This document shows, one piece after another, positions 51,181-63,909 of a stretch of 64,000 nucleotides of DNA (position 1 is the stretch's first letter; the number at the start of each line of letters is the position of its first letter). The translations under genes were made by a program, and so were the position numbers. The notes beneath the pieces were generated by a model. That model was not told the origin of the DNA. It did not search any database and worked only from the letters and a program-made list of their open reading frames with translations. Origin of the DNA: Paragordius varius (taxonomy: Eukaryota > Nematomorpha); assembly GCA_964247055.1 (NCBI GenBank), contig OZ176057.1, positions 5,084,001-5,148,000 of the forward strand. Direction: 5' to 3'.

Positions 51181-51790
51181 AAAAAATTTATATTTGAAAG
51201 CTGGTTGAGAGATAAATTTGAAGGCTTTAGGCCTTCTTCTCAATTGCGCAGACAACCAAGCAAAGATCGGAGCGGGATTGAAGGAGCTATTACGAGGTAA
51301 ATATATTATTTAGGTGGATTACATTCTATGGTCGTTTGTCTCCTACAAAGATTTGGAAGCATACTACTCAAGCAGGAGCCGTGGGTATAAAGCTCGGACT
51401 TGGCCGATCGATGGGAGGCTCATGGTCGGGAAACGGAGCCCACTAATTGCGAGGTAAACTTAGTGTGTAGGTGGATGGAGTTTGGCCATTTGGACGGAAC
51501 TTGGTTGGCAAGATTTGGAGCCACTCATCAAAATTGGCAGGAGAGGATGATGGCGACTTGCACAAGTCAAACAACACTGCCTCTTTAAGGATTCTATTCG
51601 GCTCGAGTCCTGTTTCTCATGTGGGAGAAAATTTCCTCTTTTGGGGAAAGTCAACTCTTGTAATTAAAAGAGTTGTTTTTCCTCCAAAGTGTGGAGGATT
51701 TGTTTCTCCTATTAGAGAAGTCGGGCCTAAAGTCCAAATATTTTGAGCACTCTTACTCCCGGATTGCCCCTTGAAGGGGGAAGGTGTTAT
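51180..51790. repeat. GC-richer island, unclassified
   Basis: Base composition rises sharply over about 600 bp, and frames on both strands stay open for 60-90 codons without resembling any protein I know. Motifs such as GAGGTAAATATATTATTTAG and GAGGTAAACTTAGTGTGTAG, each followed by GTGGAT or GTGGATGGAG, recur about 170 bp apart, so part of it is an internal duplication. It is more like a transposable-element fragment than a host exon. Confidence 0.45.
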
Positions 51791-52330
51791 ATATATTTAT
51801 TTATATTTTTTTCAATCAAAAAAAACAAGAACATTATTCATTGAGTTATTATAAATATTATTCATTTTCTTTGAAATCATTCTTGTTTAGTTGAAGTATT
51901 CTTGATTTTCAGTCAATTCGTTGTAGAAAAATAATAAGTATTATTAGCTTTATAATATTTTTTTCGCTTTATACTTTCTAGCAATATATACTAACTCATA
52001 CTGTAAATTATAAAACTATAACATCAAAAGTCAAAATGATGCGATACTTATTAAAATTTAAGTTTGTACATGTGTATATTAACCAAATATATTGGAATTT
52101 CAAAAAGATCAGCTGTTCAGTTACCGGTTACTAAAAAAGTTTGTGGGTAAAGTCATAAACTAAAAACTACAAACAATCAATATATAAATTAATTTACAAT
52201 ATTATGTGAAAATTTGAAGAAATGCGTGGCTCTCGGCCTGCATCGCAGCCCGAGGAAGTCCTGCGTATTCCATCCCAATGGAACCGATTTTTACTAAATT
52301 TCAGGAACCGGGTTCCGGTTCCAAACCCTG

Positions 52331-52520
52331 AAATATATCTTTATGGCAGAGTTTATTATTTTTTCAGTATTATTGCAATTTAACACATAATTTTGTTTTT
52401 TAAAAATATATAAAAATATAGGTAGTTTTTAATCTTAAAAAACATATATTTTATTTAAGTGTGAAGAATTGTTCGAGGGTAAATTTGAATTGCTTAAGGG
52501 TGAATTTGAATTGTAAATGG

Positions 52521-52524
<4 letters not shown>
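52331..52524. mobile_element. Family B MITE, left arm missing
   Basis: The core and a right arm with three units end in TGTAAATGGTATA, followed by a (TA)n tract. The left arm is replaced by unrelated sequence. Confidence 0.7.
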
Positions 52525-52556
<32 letters not shown>

Positions 52557-52558
<2 letters not shown>

Positions 52559-52810
52559 CAGCCAAGTATTCGGTAATGCAAATCGAAATAAACAGGCAAA
52601 ACTTAAAACTAAAAGGCACTTTTTTAAAGATAACCATTTTGTTTAATATTTATAATTTAGATTTATAATAATTGAATGTGTTACCAATTATAACATTCCC
52701 TAACCCAAAACAATGATTGAAATCAAGGAAAAAAATACAGCTGTCTTTTAAAAAAATATTTGTCATTATGGTTTTTACGTTTTGTCCGTATAATTTCAAT
52801 CTATACTGTA
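52557..52810. mobile_element. Family A MITE
   Basis: The left arm is decayed; the right arm reads TTTTACGTTTTGTCCGTATA then CTATACTGTA. It ends 61 bp upstream of the acceptor of the unrecognised plus-strand gene. Confidence 0.7.
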
Positions 52811-52871
52811 TATTCGATATGCCATAAAAATTTCAATTTGTATTTTTCATCATTTTTATTTTATCATTCAG

Positions 52872-54126
52872 CGAATCCCTCAATATCAAGAATACGATTG
52901 ATAGTTTGTTGATTAAGCTGAAATTGTTGTATGATTTAAGCCGTAGGATTTCGGGTGATACACTATTAGCCAAGGGCTCGATATCATTAGATAATTTTTT
53001 GTTTCTACGAAATATTTTTCAAGTCCTACCCCACTCTCAACTTATGGCAGATTCTGATGTAAGTGCACATTTTATGTAACATATATGAAAAGAATAAAAT
53101 ATAAGTCTAAAAAGCTTTTTTTGATTAAAAATATAAGATATTTTTAAACAAGTTAAACATTTAATAAAAGGCGCTTACTTAATCTATCCAGATTTATAAA
53201 TTTAAATCTAACCTTTATATACCTTCTAAAACAATCAAAACATGCAGTCGATTTAAATATGAAATTAAATAATTTTATTTTTTTACCAAAATGCAAATTT
53301 TAATTTCACAGTTTCTTGCCATTGAAAATCCAAAAAAACTTGACTATCAAAAATTAAAATGGTAGTTTGTTGACAATTTTATTTATATTTTAAGAATTAT
53401 TTTTTTTATAAAATACTCCTATTTGTAATTCAAAGTGATGGTTCAAGGATTGTTATCTTTGTTTATAGAAATTAAATGTATTTATATTTTGTCCGTATAA
53501 TTTCAATTTTTATTGTACGTGCTAATTATTTTGAAAAAAATTGTAATATATAATCATTTAGATTCGAATGGATGTCATATACCATTACAATGCGACTAAA
53601 ACCATTTGCTTTATCAAAGCACGGAAACATGATATTGTGACACGCTGTATTATGCCAAAAAGACCAATAACTACGGTAAATATTTGCTTAAAACGAAATT
53701 TAGTTTTAATATTTAATTTAAGTTTTAGAGACAAACCTTAAAAAAGTCAAATTAATTTTTAAAAGACAACCATACTTGTTTTAAACTTTAGTTTTACTAT
53801 ATGTATTGTTTTATTTTATAATTGTTATGTACTTATAAGATTGAGCTAACAATTTACACACTATTTCCTACTTTTTGCTTAAGCTTAAAATGTATGGTTA
53901 AAAAACATTTATGTTAATGTTTTAATGTTTTGTCCGTATATATATATATATATTTAGTTTTTACTGTATGCATGGTCCTTAGATCAAATATAACCAGAAT
54001 CCAACAGCTGTGAAAGTCGAACAGAATGGTCGCAAACAGAATGTCTATTATTTATTGAACGAATTCATTTCATTGGTGGATTGGGAACGTGGAAGAATGA
54101 TTGGATCTAATTTATGCTTTAGATAA
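52872..54126 (+). CDS. Unrecognised protein, last three exons
   Basis: Three plus-strand exons join in frame: 52872-53058 (after an ATTCAG acceptor, ending at GTAAGT), 53562-53675 and 53983-54126, ending in TAA. They code about 148 residues: SLNIKNTIDSLLIKLKLLYD, then LAKGSISLDNFLFLRNIFQV, DVIYHYNATKTICFIKAR, and a tail with VYYLLNEFISLVDWERGR and SNLCFR-stop. The composition is that of a real protein and codon positions stay open across both introns. I do not recognise the family. Upstream exons with a start codon were not found: the frame meets a stop before any ATG 5' of 52872, and 45.5-52.8 kb shows no clear exon. The gene converges tail to tail with the LRR gene, whose stop is about 150 bp away. 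A family A MITE ends 14 bp before the last exon. Confidence 0.65.
53726..53968. mobile_element. Family A MITE filling an intron of the plus-strand gene
   Basis: The right end TTTTTACTGTA lies 14 bp before the first base of the last exon (53983). The element makes up about 240 of the 307 bp of the intron; the left arm is eroded. Confidence 0.7.
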
Positions 54127-54272
54127 TTCTGAGGGACTGCGAATAGAATATAATAAATATGTACTATATTAGATGTTTCGGGGAATAATAATTTTTTTAG
54201 GAAAATTTATATCGTTTTGGTTGTTTTTCTACAAAATAAACGGTTTACTTATAATAATTCCATCTATAAAAT

Positions 54273-57200
54273 TTATTGATTGATATATTCATAAATTATT
54301 GTGTGGACACATAAAAGTATTGTGAAATATGTTAAGTCAGAATAACTAATTTTAGACTTTAACGCACCAGATGCTAAATCTTTTGCGACAATTTGAATTA
54401 AACCTTCGGCGCTCATCGTTGTGCAATTAAAATCCTCAACAAAATTTAGCCTTTCGGCTTGGCGATCTCTGTATTCCGACGGTTCCTGACATATAATTTG
54501 TCCAATCTGTTCGGGGTAAAAATAAAATATTGGGGAAGTTAAATTAACATTTTTATTGTTGGCTTTGAGAGGAGAGAAGAAGTCATTATTTGGGGCGGTG
54601 CTAATTTTTTGTGAATTGTGATGCGTTAATTTGTAAAAGTGTTTGGCCAAAGGAACCCAAGCTAATCTATAATCACATACTATGGGATTGGCTGTAATGT
54701 CCAAAGCCTTGACATACGTGGCAAAATCAATAAAGTGTAACGGATGAAATGTTTGTATCTTATTTCGTGAAAGATTTAAGTTAAGGTCATAATTGGAATT
54801 TTAGGACCACGACTCCCAGCTAAAATTTTAGCTCCATTTTCGGGCAAGGTAGCTTGCGTTAAAGTTGAATCCTGACTTATTATTGAGTTTTGACTACTGC
54901 TGTACCTTTGAAAAAGGCCCAGGGGTTTATTCAACTTAAGCCTTCGATAGATTGGTTTAGCACGCCTTAAACTCATGTCACTGAAAGCTTTGGGCGCTAA
55001 CGACTGAATCCCCATTTGAATAAAAGTTAGCCATCGGATATTATGGGCATCCCGAAATGCATAATCATGAATGCGTGTTAGTCGACCAATTCTAAACACC
55101 AAAGATTCCACGTTTCTCAGTCCACGAAAGGTGTTTGATAGTATTTCCATCAGAGGTAGTTGACTGAATTGAATGTGATTAACATTTTCAAGGCCATCAA
55201 AACATCCTGGCTCTAAATGTTTGATGCCCGTTTTAGCTTGTTATATACTGTACATTTTTAAGACCACGAAAAGCTTTAGTTTTGATGTAAGTCAATGGGT
55301 TCTCTGACAAATTTATGGATTCGAATCCTGGCTATCTATTACAACATTAATAATATAAATTTATAAAAATTTATTAAACAATAAGCCATCCTATAATTAC
55401 CTTTTTTCCTTAATATGCTTTCGGTGCTTATTGATAAATATGCTTATGTTTTCCATGCCCTTTTCAAATCTTTCAATAAGTTAATATTTATGATCCTTTA
55501 AATATACGACTTTTTTGCGTTACTAACTTTTTGACCTTCGTAGTGAGACTCATACAGTATAATTTTAAATTAAACGAAACGTTTAAAGAGAATTTTTAGA
55601 TCATCATTTTTAGACCCTAATTTATTCTATAAAAATCATTGGATAACAAATGTAAAATATATATTACCTATATATCATATCATACTTTACAGTTTTAATA
55701 ATGAGCTGTCTCTTAAAACATCAGTGTATAAAAAATATGGTTGGTTGTTTTTTAGAAAAAAATATTGACTTTATATTTATACGTTTTTTCAGTATAAATT
55801 TAATTTTTAATGTATGTTTTTACTGGGTTAACTTGCCCAATATAACAGTGAAAAAGATGGTGCATACCTATTTGAAAAACTGAACAATATCTTTAGTCTA
55901 ATAATTATAGAATTCCTAAACTTCAAAATTAATGGTATACGCCTGTCACCTTTTCGATGGGAGATTAAATTGTTCAAAGATTCCAAAAATCATTCAATTT
56001 GATAAAAATCCAATAACAAAATGATATTTTATATTAAGCTTAAGCTAAAATAATTTTTAAAAGCTTTCCAAATAAACATTGACAACGAAACATTTTTAAC
56101 GAAACTAGTATATATATATATATATATTTTATCCATATATAATATTCTTTGCTTTAAAAAATTTTTTTAATTAAATTTACATCAACAGAAAATAACTCAA
56201 TATTTCATATTCAAATCATATATATAAATTCAATTATAATAAAATACAATAAAAGTTGAAATTATACGGACAAAAAAATTTAAAAATAAATATTTTTTAA
56301 AAAACAACCATCCTTTTTAAATCTTGATTTTTGAAATATGAGCCATGTTTAAAATTGCAAAGTTTCAAATAGAGCTGTATAACACAATCAATTAATATTT
56401 CCAATAGTAATTGAATAATTGCAAGAATTAAGATTTAAAAAGCATAGTTGTGTCATTTGAAAAAAAAATATGGCATATTTTTACGTTTTGTCCGTAAAAT
56501 ATCAATTTTTACTGTAAAAAAGAAATGGCGAAAACCTTCAAAAGCTTCACGTTCTATCCTATCGATATGATTGGATTCCAAGTTTATTGTTCTGGCGCCT
56601 ACGATACCGCTCATACTATTTTGGCCCAAAACATCTAATGGATTATTTTTCATTAGCAGTGCTTTGAGATTTTTCATTCCTGTAAAAGCGTATTCCTTAA
56701 TTTCTTGAATCTCATTGTTATCCAAAATAAGGTGTTGTATGGGTAATTTATCGAAAGCCCGACTCGGTATGAATGATATTTCGTTTTGGCTTAAATCTAA
56801 ACAAATTAAATGAAATAAAAAAAGTGAATACATAAATACAAATATTTTTTTGAAAACACCGCTGTATTTTTTTATGCAAAGGTATTAAATCGAAATAATT
56901 GGTCAATTAATTATCTATGATTATATAATTATAGTAATTAGTTTCAAATAAATGTCTTTTAAAAAAACATTGTCTATATGTTTTTACCCTTTGTCTGTAA
57001 AATTTGAATTTTTAATCTAATTCTAATTTCGCTAAAATATGCAATTATATAAACCTAGTTTCTTAAAAAAATAATATACAATAAGGAAAAGTAGGGAAAC
57101 TGAATCTCTTTTAGTGGAACCGTTTTTTCTAACCATATAGTGAGTGATCTTGTCGTTTTAAATTTCAATTCTTCATCATATGTGAACCGTATATTTTTTA

Positions 57201-60200
57201 ATATTTTATAAAATTTAAATTATACAGATAAAATGTAACATCGATTTTTCCAACATAAATATCTACCTTATTTTTAAAATAATATATGAATTAACAATTT
57301 CCAAATCTATACCTATCTTACAACCAATAAATTATAACTAAAAAAATCAAGTTTTAAAGATGTGGTTGTCTTATTGAAAATGTCTTTTAATTTTTACCAT
57401 TCTGTATAATTGTAAGTATTTTTGAGTTAAAAACATTATTTTTTTAAAATATAAAGTTCAATTCCAATTAAAATATTTAATCAAGCGTGATTGGGAAAAC
57501 CGATTTTCTTTTTGTGGAACCAAATTAAACATTAATTTTTTGGAGCTTGAAACAAAAATCATGGTTAGAAATATAATGTGTCCAATATTCGGACCACAAT
57601 GCAAAGCTTATATTTGTATTGAAATTTAGTTTTTGTAATATATTATTACAATTAAATCCTATAAAATTTAACTTTTTTTGAAAGATAAAAGCATTTGTTG
57701 CAAATTAAACACTGAATAAATTATTTGCAAAAACAAATTTGAAACCAAAACTATTTTTTTTGTAAATATTTGATGAAATTTAAACCAACAACCTTTTAAT
57801 ATGTAACCACCGTTTCATTTCTGGCACCCGGAGCATGCCGTGATAGAGCTTTTGCGACCTCTTGCATTTTAAAAAATAATTAAATTCAAACCGTGGGCAT
57901 GACCAATCATAAATTGGTGATTTTATGTTTTACATTTAAAATTTTCACTTTTAGCTACCTATTTTTTAAAACAAAATTGAATTTTTTAGAGCCTCTTTAA
58001 CTATGCAGCAAGGGTACATCAGTCCTTTCCCTCCTTCTTGACTAAGCCTCTGTGTAATAAGACTCATAAATCGATATAAATATTCGGGGTGTAGATCTTG
58101 ATTATTATTTTAATATAATATTTTTCATATATTCTTAAAAAAATGCAATTTTTTACACTAACCAGACCCAGGATTTTAACCAAATTGTCGTTTATATCCA
58201 AATTTATAACCTGACTACATCCTGGTATATCCATATGGCATAATAATTAGTCTTAATATATACCGAAACTTTTGTAAAATGTCATTCATAACAAAAATAA
58301 TCAAAATTAAAATCTTATTTTTGTTTGCTGAAAATATATAATATGCAGTTTTTGGGGCCATAAAAATTCAGTGTGCTTTAGAAAAAAATAAAAATATAAG
58401 AAACTTTTACGATTTTGAAACGGATTTAAAACAGGAACCACGGTCTCAGAAGGCTTTTAAGAATTAGTTTTCTCTACATTTTAAGACAATATTTGCGCTA
58501 GAATTCCATAAATTATTATTATTATTATTATCGTTTAATTTCACCGTTTCTTCCTATAAAAATTATTAAAAGCAATATTTAGATTGACCAAACCAGGGTT
58601 ACTATTTTTTCTCAAATGCAATCAACCTACAAAATTTTTATGTTATCGATTTATACAAAAATATAACTTTAATTATGCAAAATTTACTACTATTAAAGCC
58701 CAATTTAATAAAAACGATCTAGATATGAACCTAATTTGATTGTGTTTTTGGGTATTCCTCTAGGTAGAATTTTAAGATCTGTCATGGAACATATCACGAC
58801 AGTACCCATCTCAAGTGGAGTTTTAGTTGATCCATCTGTCGTTCCCCGTGAAATAGTTTGTCGTCCAGGGGTCGTATTGGGTTTATCAGTTTCATCCACT
58901 AAAAATATATCAAAAAATATATTTTTGTAAAAAAAATTTAACTTTTTTTGTTTAAATCAATAAAAAAAAGCTACCCATATTATGTTTTAAATATAGGGTA
59001 AAAATTGATATTATACAGACAAAATGATAACATAAAGCTAATATTTTAAGACAACCATACTTTTTTTAAACTTAGTTTTATTAGATATGCAGCATTGTTT
59101 AACACTGAAAAGTATGAAATTGAGAAGAAAATTGGTAATTCAATCAATCATATATTTTACAATTGTATTTATTTAGGTTATATTGGAATTAAGATTGAAA
59201 AGTATGATTTTCCTAAAAAAATTTGCATTTTTTTACGTTTCTCTGCATAATGTGGTAACCCCAAAAATGAAAACAATAGAGAACAGTTTAAATTTTTGAA
59301 CGATATACATTGTTATATTATATTTGAATGGAAAAAATAAAAATTGGAATCAAACTTTGATTCCATAACTTAAATTAAACATATTCAAGCTTCAAATTTT
59401 ATTGTGAATAATAATTTTAAAGATTGATGATATAGTTATACTATTTATAACATATTCCTATTATTGCATAAATATATATTGGAAAAATGAATTAACATTA
59501 AAAAAATTAAAAGTAGAGTATCTCTCTCCCTGTTGCCAAAAAAATCGAACCAAATCAATATATATCAATAGTTTACTAAAAATAAAACCTTGAAATTATT
59601 AATTTTCCCCTCAGAGGTCTATATACCATATTTTTTTTAATTACTCAATGTTAAAAAATTGAAATTATACAGAAAAACGTAAAATCATACGACAAATATT
59701 TTTTTAAAAGACAACCTTACTTTTTTAAACCATTTTTCCCATAAAATTATTTTTAATTAAATTGATGTTTATTTCATGGTTTTGAACATAAACAATGAGT
59801 AATATTTATAATTGATCCATTAACATTTGGGGTAGATTATATCCCAAGGCGATATTTGTAATTGAATATCTAGATAGGTATTTACGGTATTGAGTTGAAT
59901 TTAAAAATATGCTTTTTTTAGCTTTTACACGCATTTTACAAATTTTTTTAAGAGTAAAATTGTCTTTTGCCCCCATTTTTTCTATGAATATTTTTAAATC
60001 GTTAATTCAACAAGCAAATAAATGTAAATTATGGTTAAAAAATGTAAATTAATTATTTCAAACTTTTTATATATTGATTTTAATATCAGCTGTTCGTTTC
60101 AGTTGTGTTTTAGAGCTGTCCCAATTTTAGACCTAGAAGTCACAATACTGTAAAAATATAAGCTTTTCTAATAATACAGGAGAACAATGTTTGGTAATTT

Positions 60201-60672
60201 TAACTAAAATAATCATAAAAACCGAAGTTATTTAAAAAATTGATCTAGAATATAAAACTACCCCAAAAGGTAAACTAGGTATAATATGGTGAAAAGGTAA
60301 TGAAGTGTTAAAAAGTACAGCGGTTATTTTAAAATATATGTCTTTATGTTTTTACGCTCCGTCTGTATGATTTCAATTTTCTCATAAAGAAAGGGATTAT
60401 AATAAACAATTATTTTAACTATGTAGATATCGATTATTGACTAAATCATTGTTTTTTGTTGAATGCCCAAAATTTTCAAAACGTTCCATCCAATTGTCTA
60501 TCAATTGCGAATTTTCTGATAATTTCGAGGTGTTTCATTCAAAGTCTTTTCCGTTGTTAACGAAAATATTGCTTCAAAGTAGTATGGTATAATTTTTTGT
60601 GTTATACATAAACAACTGGCCGGACACCCTTTGATATTGGCTAATGAGGTATTAACACTTCGTTTATCAAAA
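54273..60672 (-). CDS. Extracellular leucine-rich repeat protein, two frameshifts
   Basis: Minus-strand LRR gene. Proposed exons: 60672-60608 (GCPASC, start of a Cys-rich LRRNT cap), 58898-58731 (VICSMTDLKILPRGIPKNT, end of the cap), 58221 to 58168 or 58163 (VINLDINDNLVKIL), 56796-56536 (DLSQNEISFIPSRAF, LPIQHLILDNNEI, GMKNLKALLMKNNPL, INLESNHIDRIEREAFEG) and 55327-54273 (SINLSENPLTYIKTKAF, then GIKHLEPGCFDGLENV, NTFRGLRNVESLVF, LSRNKIQTFHP and an LRRCT cap with NPIVCDYRLAW, ICQEP and EDFNC). Phases fit where given. The spacing between the third and fourth exons is short for an LRR, so one exon there is probably unidentified. The signal-peptide exon was not found. Two frame changes inside the last exon (about 55235-55250 and 54776-54790) cannot be introns and suggest a pseudogene or sequence errors. 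The family resembles secreted or membrane-tethered LRR proteins of animals; no orthologue is named. Confidence 0.72.
55553..55814. mobile_element. Family A MITE in an LRR-gene intron
   Basis: TACAGTATAATTTTAAATTA at the left, TTTAATTTTTAATGTA at the right; both ends are moderately diverged. Confidence 0.65.
56245..56516. mobile_element. Family A MITE beside an LRR exon donor
   Basis: Complete arms, from TACAATAAAAGTTGAAATTA to TCAATTTTTACTGTA. It begins (on the gene strand) only 20 bp past the 56536 5' splice site, close to the minimum spacing that leaves the donor intact. Confidence 0.75.
58997..59254. mobile_element. Family A MITE, diverged
   Basis: The arms are recognisable by TTATACAGACAAAATG and TTTTTACGTTTCTCTGCATA; the outer ends are degraded. 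A half copy (left arm) lies at about 59650-59740. Confidence 0.6.
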
Positions 60673-61196
60673 CTGCCTCATCAATTGAATTGGAAACAGT
60701 CAAATCCTTAGAATATAAATAACCCTTTTCAGAATATAATTTTGGGGTGAAATTTCTGATCTACGTACCCTATTAAGGATAAATTGAATTCAGATATGAG
60801 TGATAAATTTACTAAATATTTTAAACAAACGAATATTAATATTTCAAAGAGGAGTCTAGACAAATTGGGATAATGCATATCGTATACGTTCCTTTATTTA
60901 TTGAATGATATATCCAGTTAATTAAAAAAGTTATGGAGAAAAATTAATAATTGATTGCATGATCATAAGTTACAGATTTTGGATGCAGAGATTATTCTTG
61001 AATGAATAAAAGTTAAATTGGTATTGTAAAAAATTGATATAAAACTTAAAATTAAAAAAATCTAAAAAAGAGATATATTTCATAAGTGAGCACACCTCCA
61101 TATTTGTATCTATACTTATTTACTGCCTGTATATTTTTCCCATAACCAAAAGTGATAAAAATATAAACAATAAAATATGATATTAACATCAAAAAT

Positions 61197-61259
<63 letters not shown>

Positions 61260-61570
61260 ATTTTTGTAATTCATGGCAAGCTTTTTTTGTCTCTCAAAAA
61301 AATATGGACATTAGACAAATTACGAATAATAGTGGGAAAAGGCAACCTTCAAAAACCAATATAATAGATATATCAAAAAATAAGGATAAAACGGCTAAAT
61401 TTTTGATCAAAATTCATCTGTTGACCAATTATTTGTAATATTTGCGAAATATATACAAAAAAATTTCAGTTTTTTGAATTTAGCATGCATAATAGATGTT
61501 TTTTTATATAAAGATAAGCAACACTCAAATTTTGTACTAAATTTGATTAAATGATATATATATATATATA

Positions 61571-62694
61571 CACTGGACAACAAATTTTTCTGCCACTTGA
61601 GTTTTTTGCATTTTCAGATATTTAGTATCATTCTAACAGTAAATCCGAAATAAAAATTATAACCCGTTGGAAGAATTTTGTATAATTTTATTTTTTTGAT
61701 TATGCGCCCTCTTTATCAAAATTTTACTAAAAAATGTTTTTCTTTGAAAATATACAAGTAATGCCCTTTTGTAATATATCATTCGAAAGAGTAATAAAAA
61801 CTCTTTAAAATGCATACTAATATGTATTACATCGACAGTTAATATTGGACACAAAGAGCGACAAACGCGCGAAGCGAGAGCACTTTTTTTAATTATTATA
61901 TTTTTGATACTAATGGATGAAAATAGCTCAAACTTTGTTTAGATGGTGATGAATGTCCAAAAAAGATAACACAAGAAAGTTTTTTTGATTAAAGCCTTTT
62001 TTATTGCTTTTATGTCACTCAAAACAGCCATTTTTAAGTTTTTTGTTTTTTAAAAATTACCATCTCATCAATATTAATTTATTTTCTTTACGAGGCTGAT
62101 AATTTCGAAATTTTTAAAATAATAACAAGGTTTAAGGTATTTTTGATCTTTTATAGCCATTATGTAATAAATTTACAGTTATAACTATGCATTTTTTATA
62201 TCCACTAGGCAAAATATTTATGACAATAATAAATTTTATCAAAAAGGCAAACCAAAAGCTTTTTCAAACATTTTTTTAAATTAAATACTAATATAACCCT
62301 AATAATTATATTAAAATAATATATATGATTTTCAAATTAGTTTGTCTGTGAAAATTCTTGACTTATTTATGGATTGAAAATTTCGACCATTTAAATCCAA
62401 ATAACTTTTACATCCGATTGATTTAAATGACTTATTACCATTTAAAAGATGCAGTTTTTTGCGCTCTTTCGAATGATATAAAATACATGGCTTCATATTT
62501 AAAACTTTTAATTTTCGAAATTTTGAGTTTAATGTTAAATCGGGGCCAAAAATTATCGATAAACTCTAATATAAAAAAATTCTTTCATGCTAGACCAATT
62601 TTCTTTTCACATATACTAATTATGTACTTTAATAAAATAAATTTTTAATTTACAAGAATGGCAGTTAAAAAAAGTTAAAATTTGTTGTCTAGTG
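61571..62694. mobile_element. 1.1-kb long-inverted-repeat element
   Basis: The outer ends CACTGGACAACAAATTTT and, inverted, CACTAGACAACAAATTTT face outward and are each flanked by TA repeats. Inside, similarity between the arms continues in diverged form for roughly 300 bp (for example ATATCATTCGAAAGAG at 61784 and inverted near 62465). The centre, GCGCGAAGCGAGAGC with AT-rich flanks, contains no transposase. It is probably a non-autonomous long-TIR DNA element inserted in a (TA)n tract. Confidence 0.75.
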
Positions 62695-63402
62695 ATATAT
62701 ATATAGATATATATATATATACCACTTTGACGTAAGCAGAAATTTAATAGAAATCTTTTGTCTTATATTTAAAGGTAATTCTTGGCCTATATATATATAT
62801 ATTATTTATATATAATTAAAATAAAATATTTAATGTGTTGAAAACAGAGAAATTCATATTTTTAAATGATGGTTTTGGCTTTTGCGTACAACAATATGTC
62901 TGCACTGTAATAGCTAATAATAATTTTATCATGCCAATTTTTAATGTATTGGAAAACCAGGGGAGAGATTAAAAAAACGTACTTTTTATAAAGAGTAAAT
63001 ACTATTTTTCAACACGCTACATTTATGAAAGCCTAACTCTAGGAATATTTTATTATAGTTATCATCTCTAAATCATATTTAGATCCTTTTTTCATTGTTA
63101 TTGATTTTGAAAATTTTATTTGTGGTGGATAATTATGGTTGTCTTTACGTTAAATTAATTTTTCTTACAGTGCGTTTCTTTATTAATAATTTTGTAAAGA
63201 CACCAACGCTGCTAAAACATTTCTATATCCACCATATGGCTAGAACGATATTTTTGATTGGAAAAATGTTACTATTTCGGTTAGGAATATATAAAGTAAA
63301 AAAACAAGTAATTTATATAGGCAAGTTATAATGCTCACTATCATATAATGTATAAATGTTTTGAAAGTAAATAACGAAAGTTATTATTGGTTATTTCGAG
63401 TT

Positions 63403-63909
63403 CAGAGGTGTAGCTAGGCAAAATGGGGACTGATGCCCCGGGTACGCCGAATTATTTTACTTTAAAAAATGGGTATTTATAAGTTATTACAGTAAATATT
63501 GAAATTATACGGACAAAACGTAAAAATATAAGGACAATTTTTTTTAGGACAACCATACTTTATCAAACCTTAATTTATCTTATTATATGTTTATAGCATT
63601 TATATGTAAATGATTGTGTAACCAATATACATCTCTATTTTATACTTAAGAATTTAAAAACAATGAGTTATATTTAAAATCAAATTTAATAAGTATGGTT
63701 GTCTTTTAAAAAATATTTGTCTTTATATTTTTCCGTTTTTTACGTATAAGTTTTTATTGTATTTTTAATGACTCATAAAAAATGACCCATTTATGAGTGG
63801 TCATGACCACGGTTTAAATTTGTTTACTTTTTAAGTGAAAGAGGTCGCATGGAGGGGGCGCCATTCCGGATTCATACACCGGGCACCAGAAATGCAAGCT
63901 ACGCCTTTG
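63403..63909. mobile_element. hAT-like element interrupted by a family A MITE
   Basis: The ends CAGAGGTGTAGC and, inverted, CAAAGGCGTAGC are 12-bp terminal repeats. Next to them lie GGGGACTGATGCCCCGGGT and (inverted) TTCTGGTGCCCGGTGTATGA. A complete family A element sits inside at 63488-63761. A fragment of the same family is at about 57815-57860 (TTTCTGGCACCCGGAGCATG). Confidence 0.65.
63488..63761. mobile_element. Family A MITE nested in a hAT-like element
   Basis: Left end TACAGTAAATATTGAAATTA, right end TTTTTATTGTA. The arms agree well with the reference copy, so it is younger than its host. Confidence 0.8.

Noticed and set aside
51180-51790. Solo LTR of a retroelement
   Set aside because: No matching flanking duplication, primer site or partner repeat is visible; composition alone is not enough.
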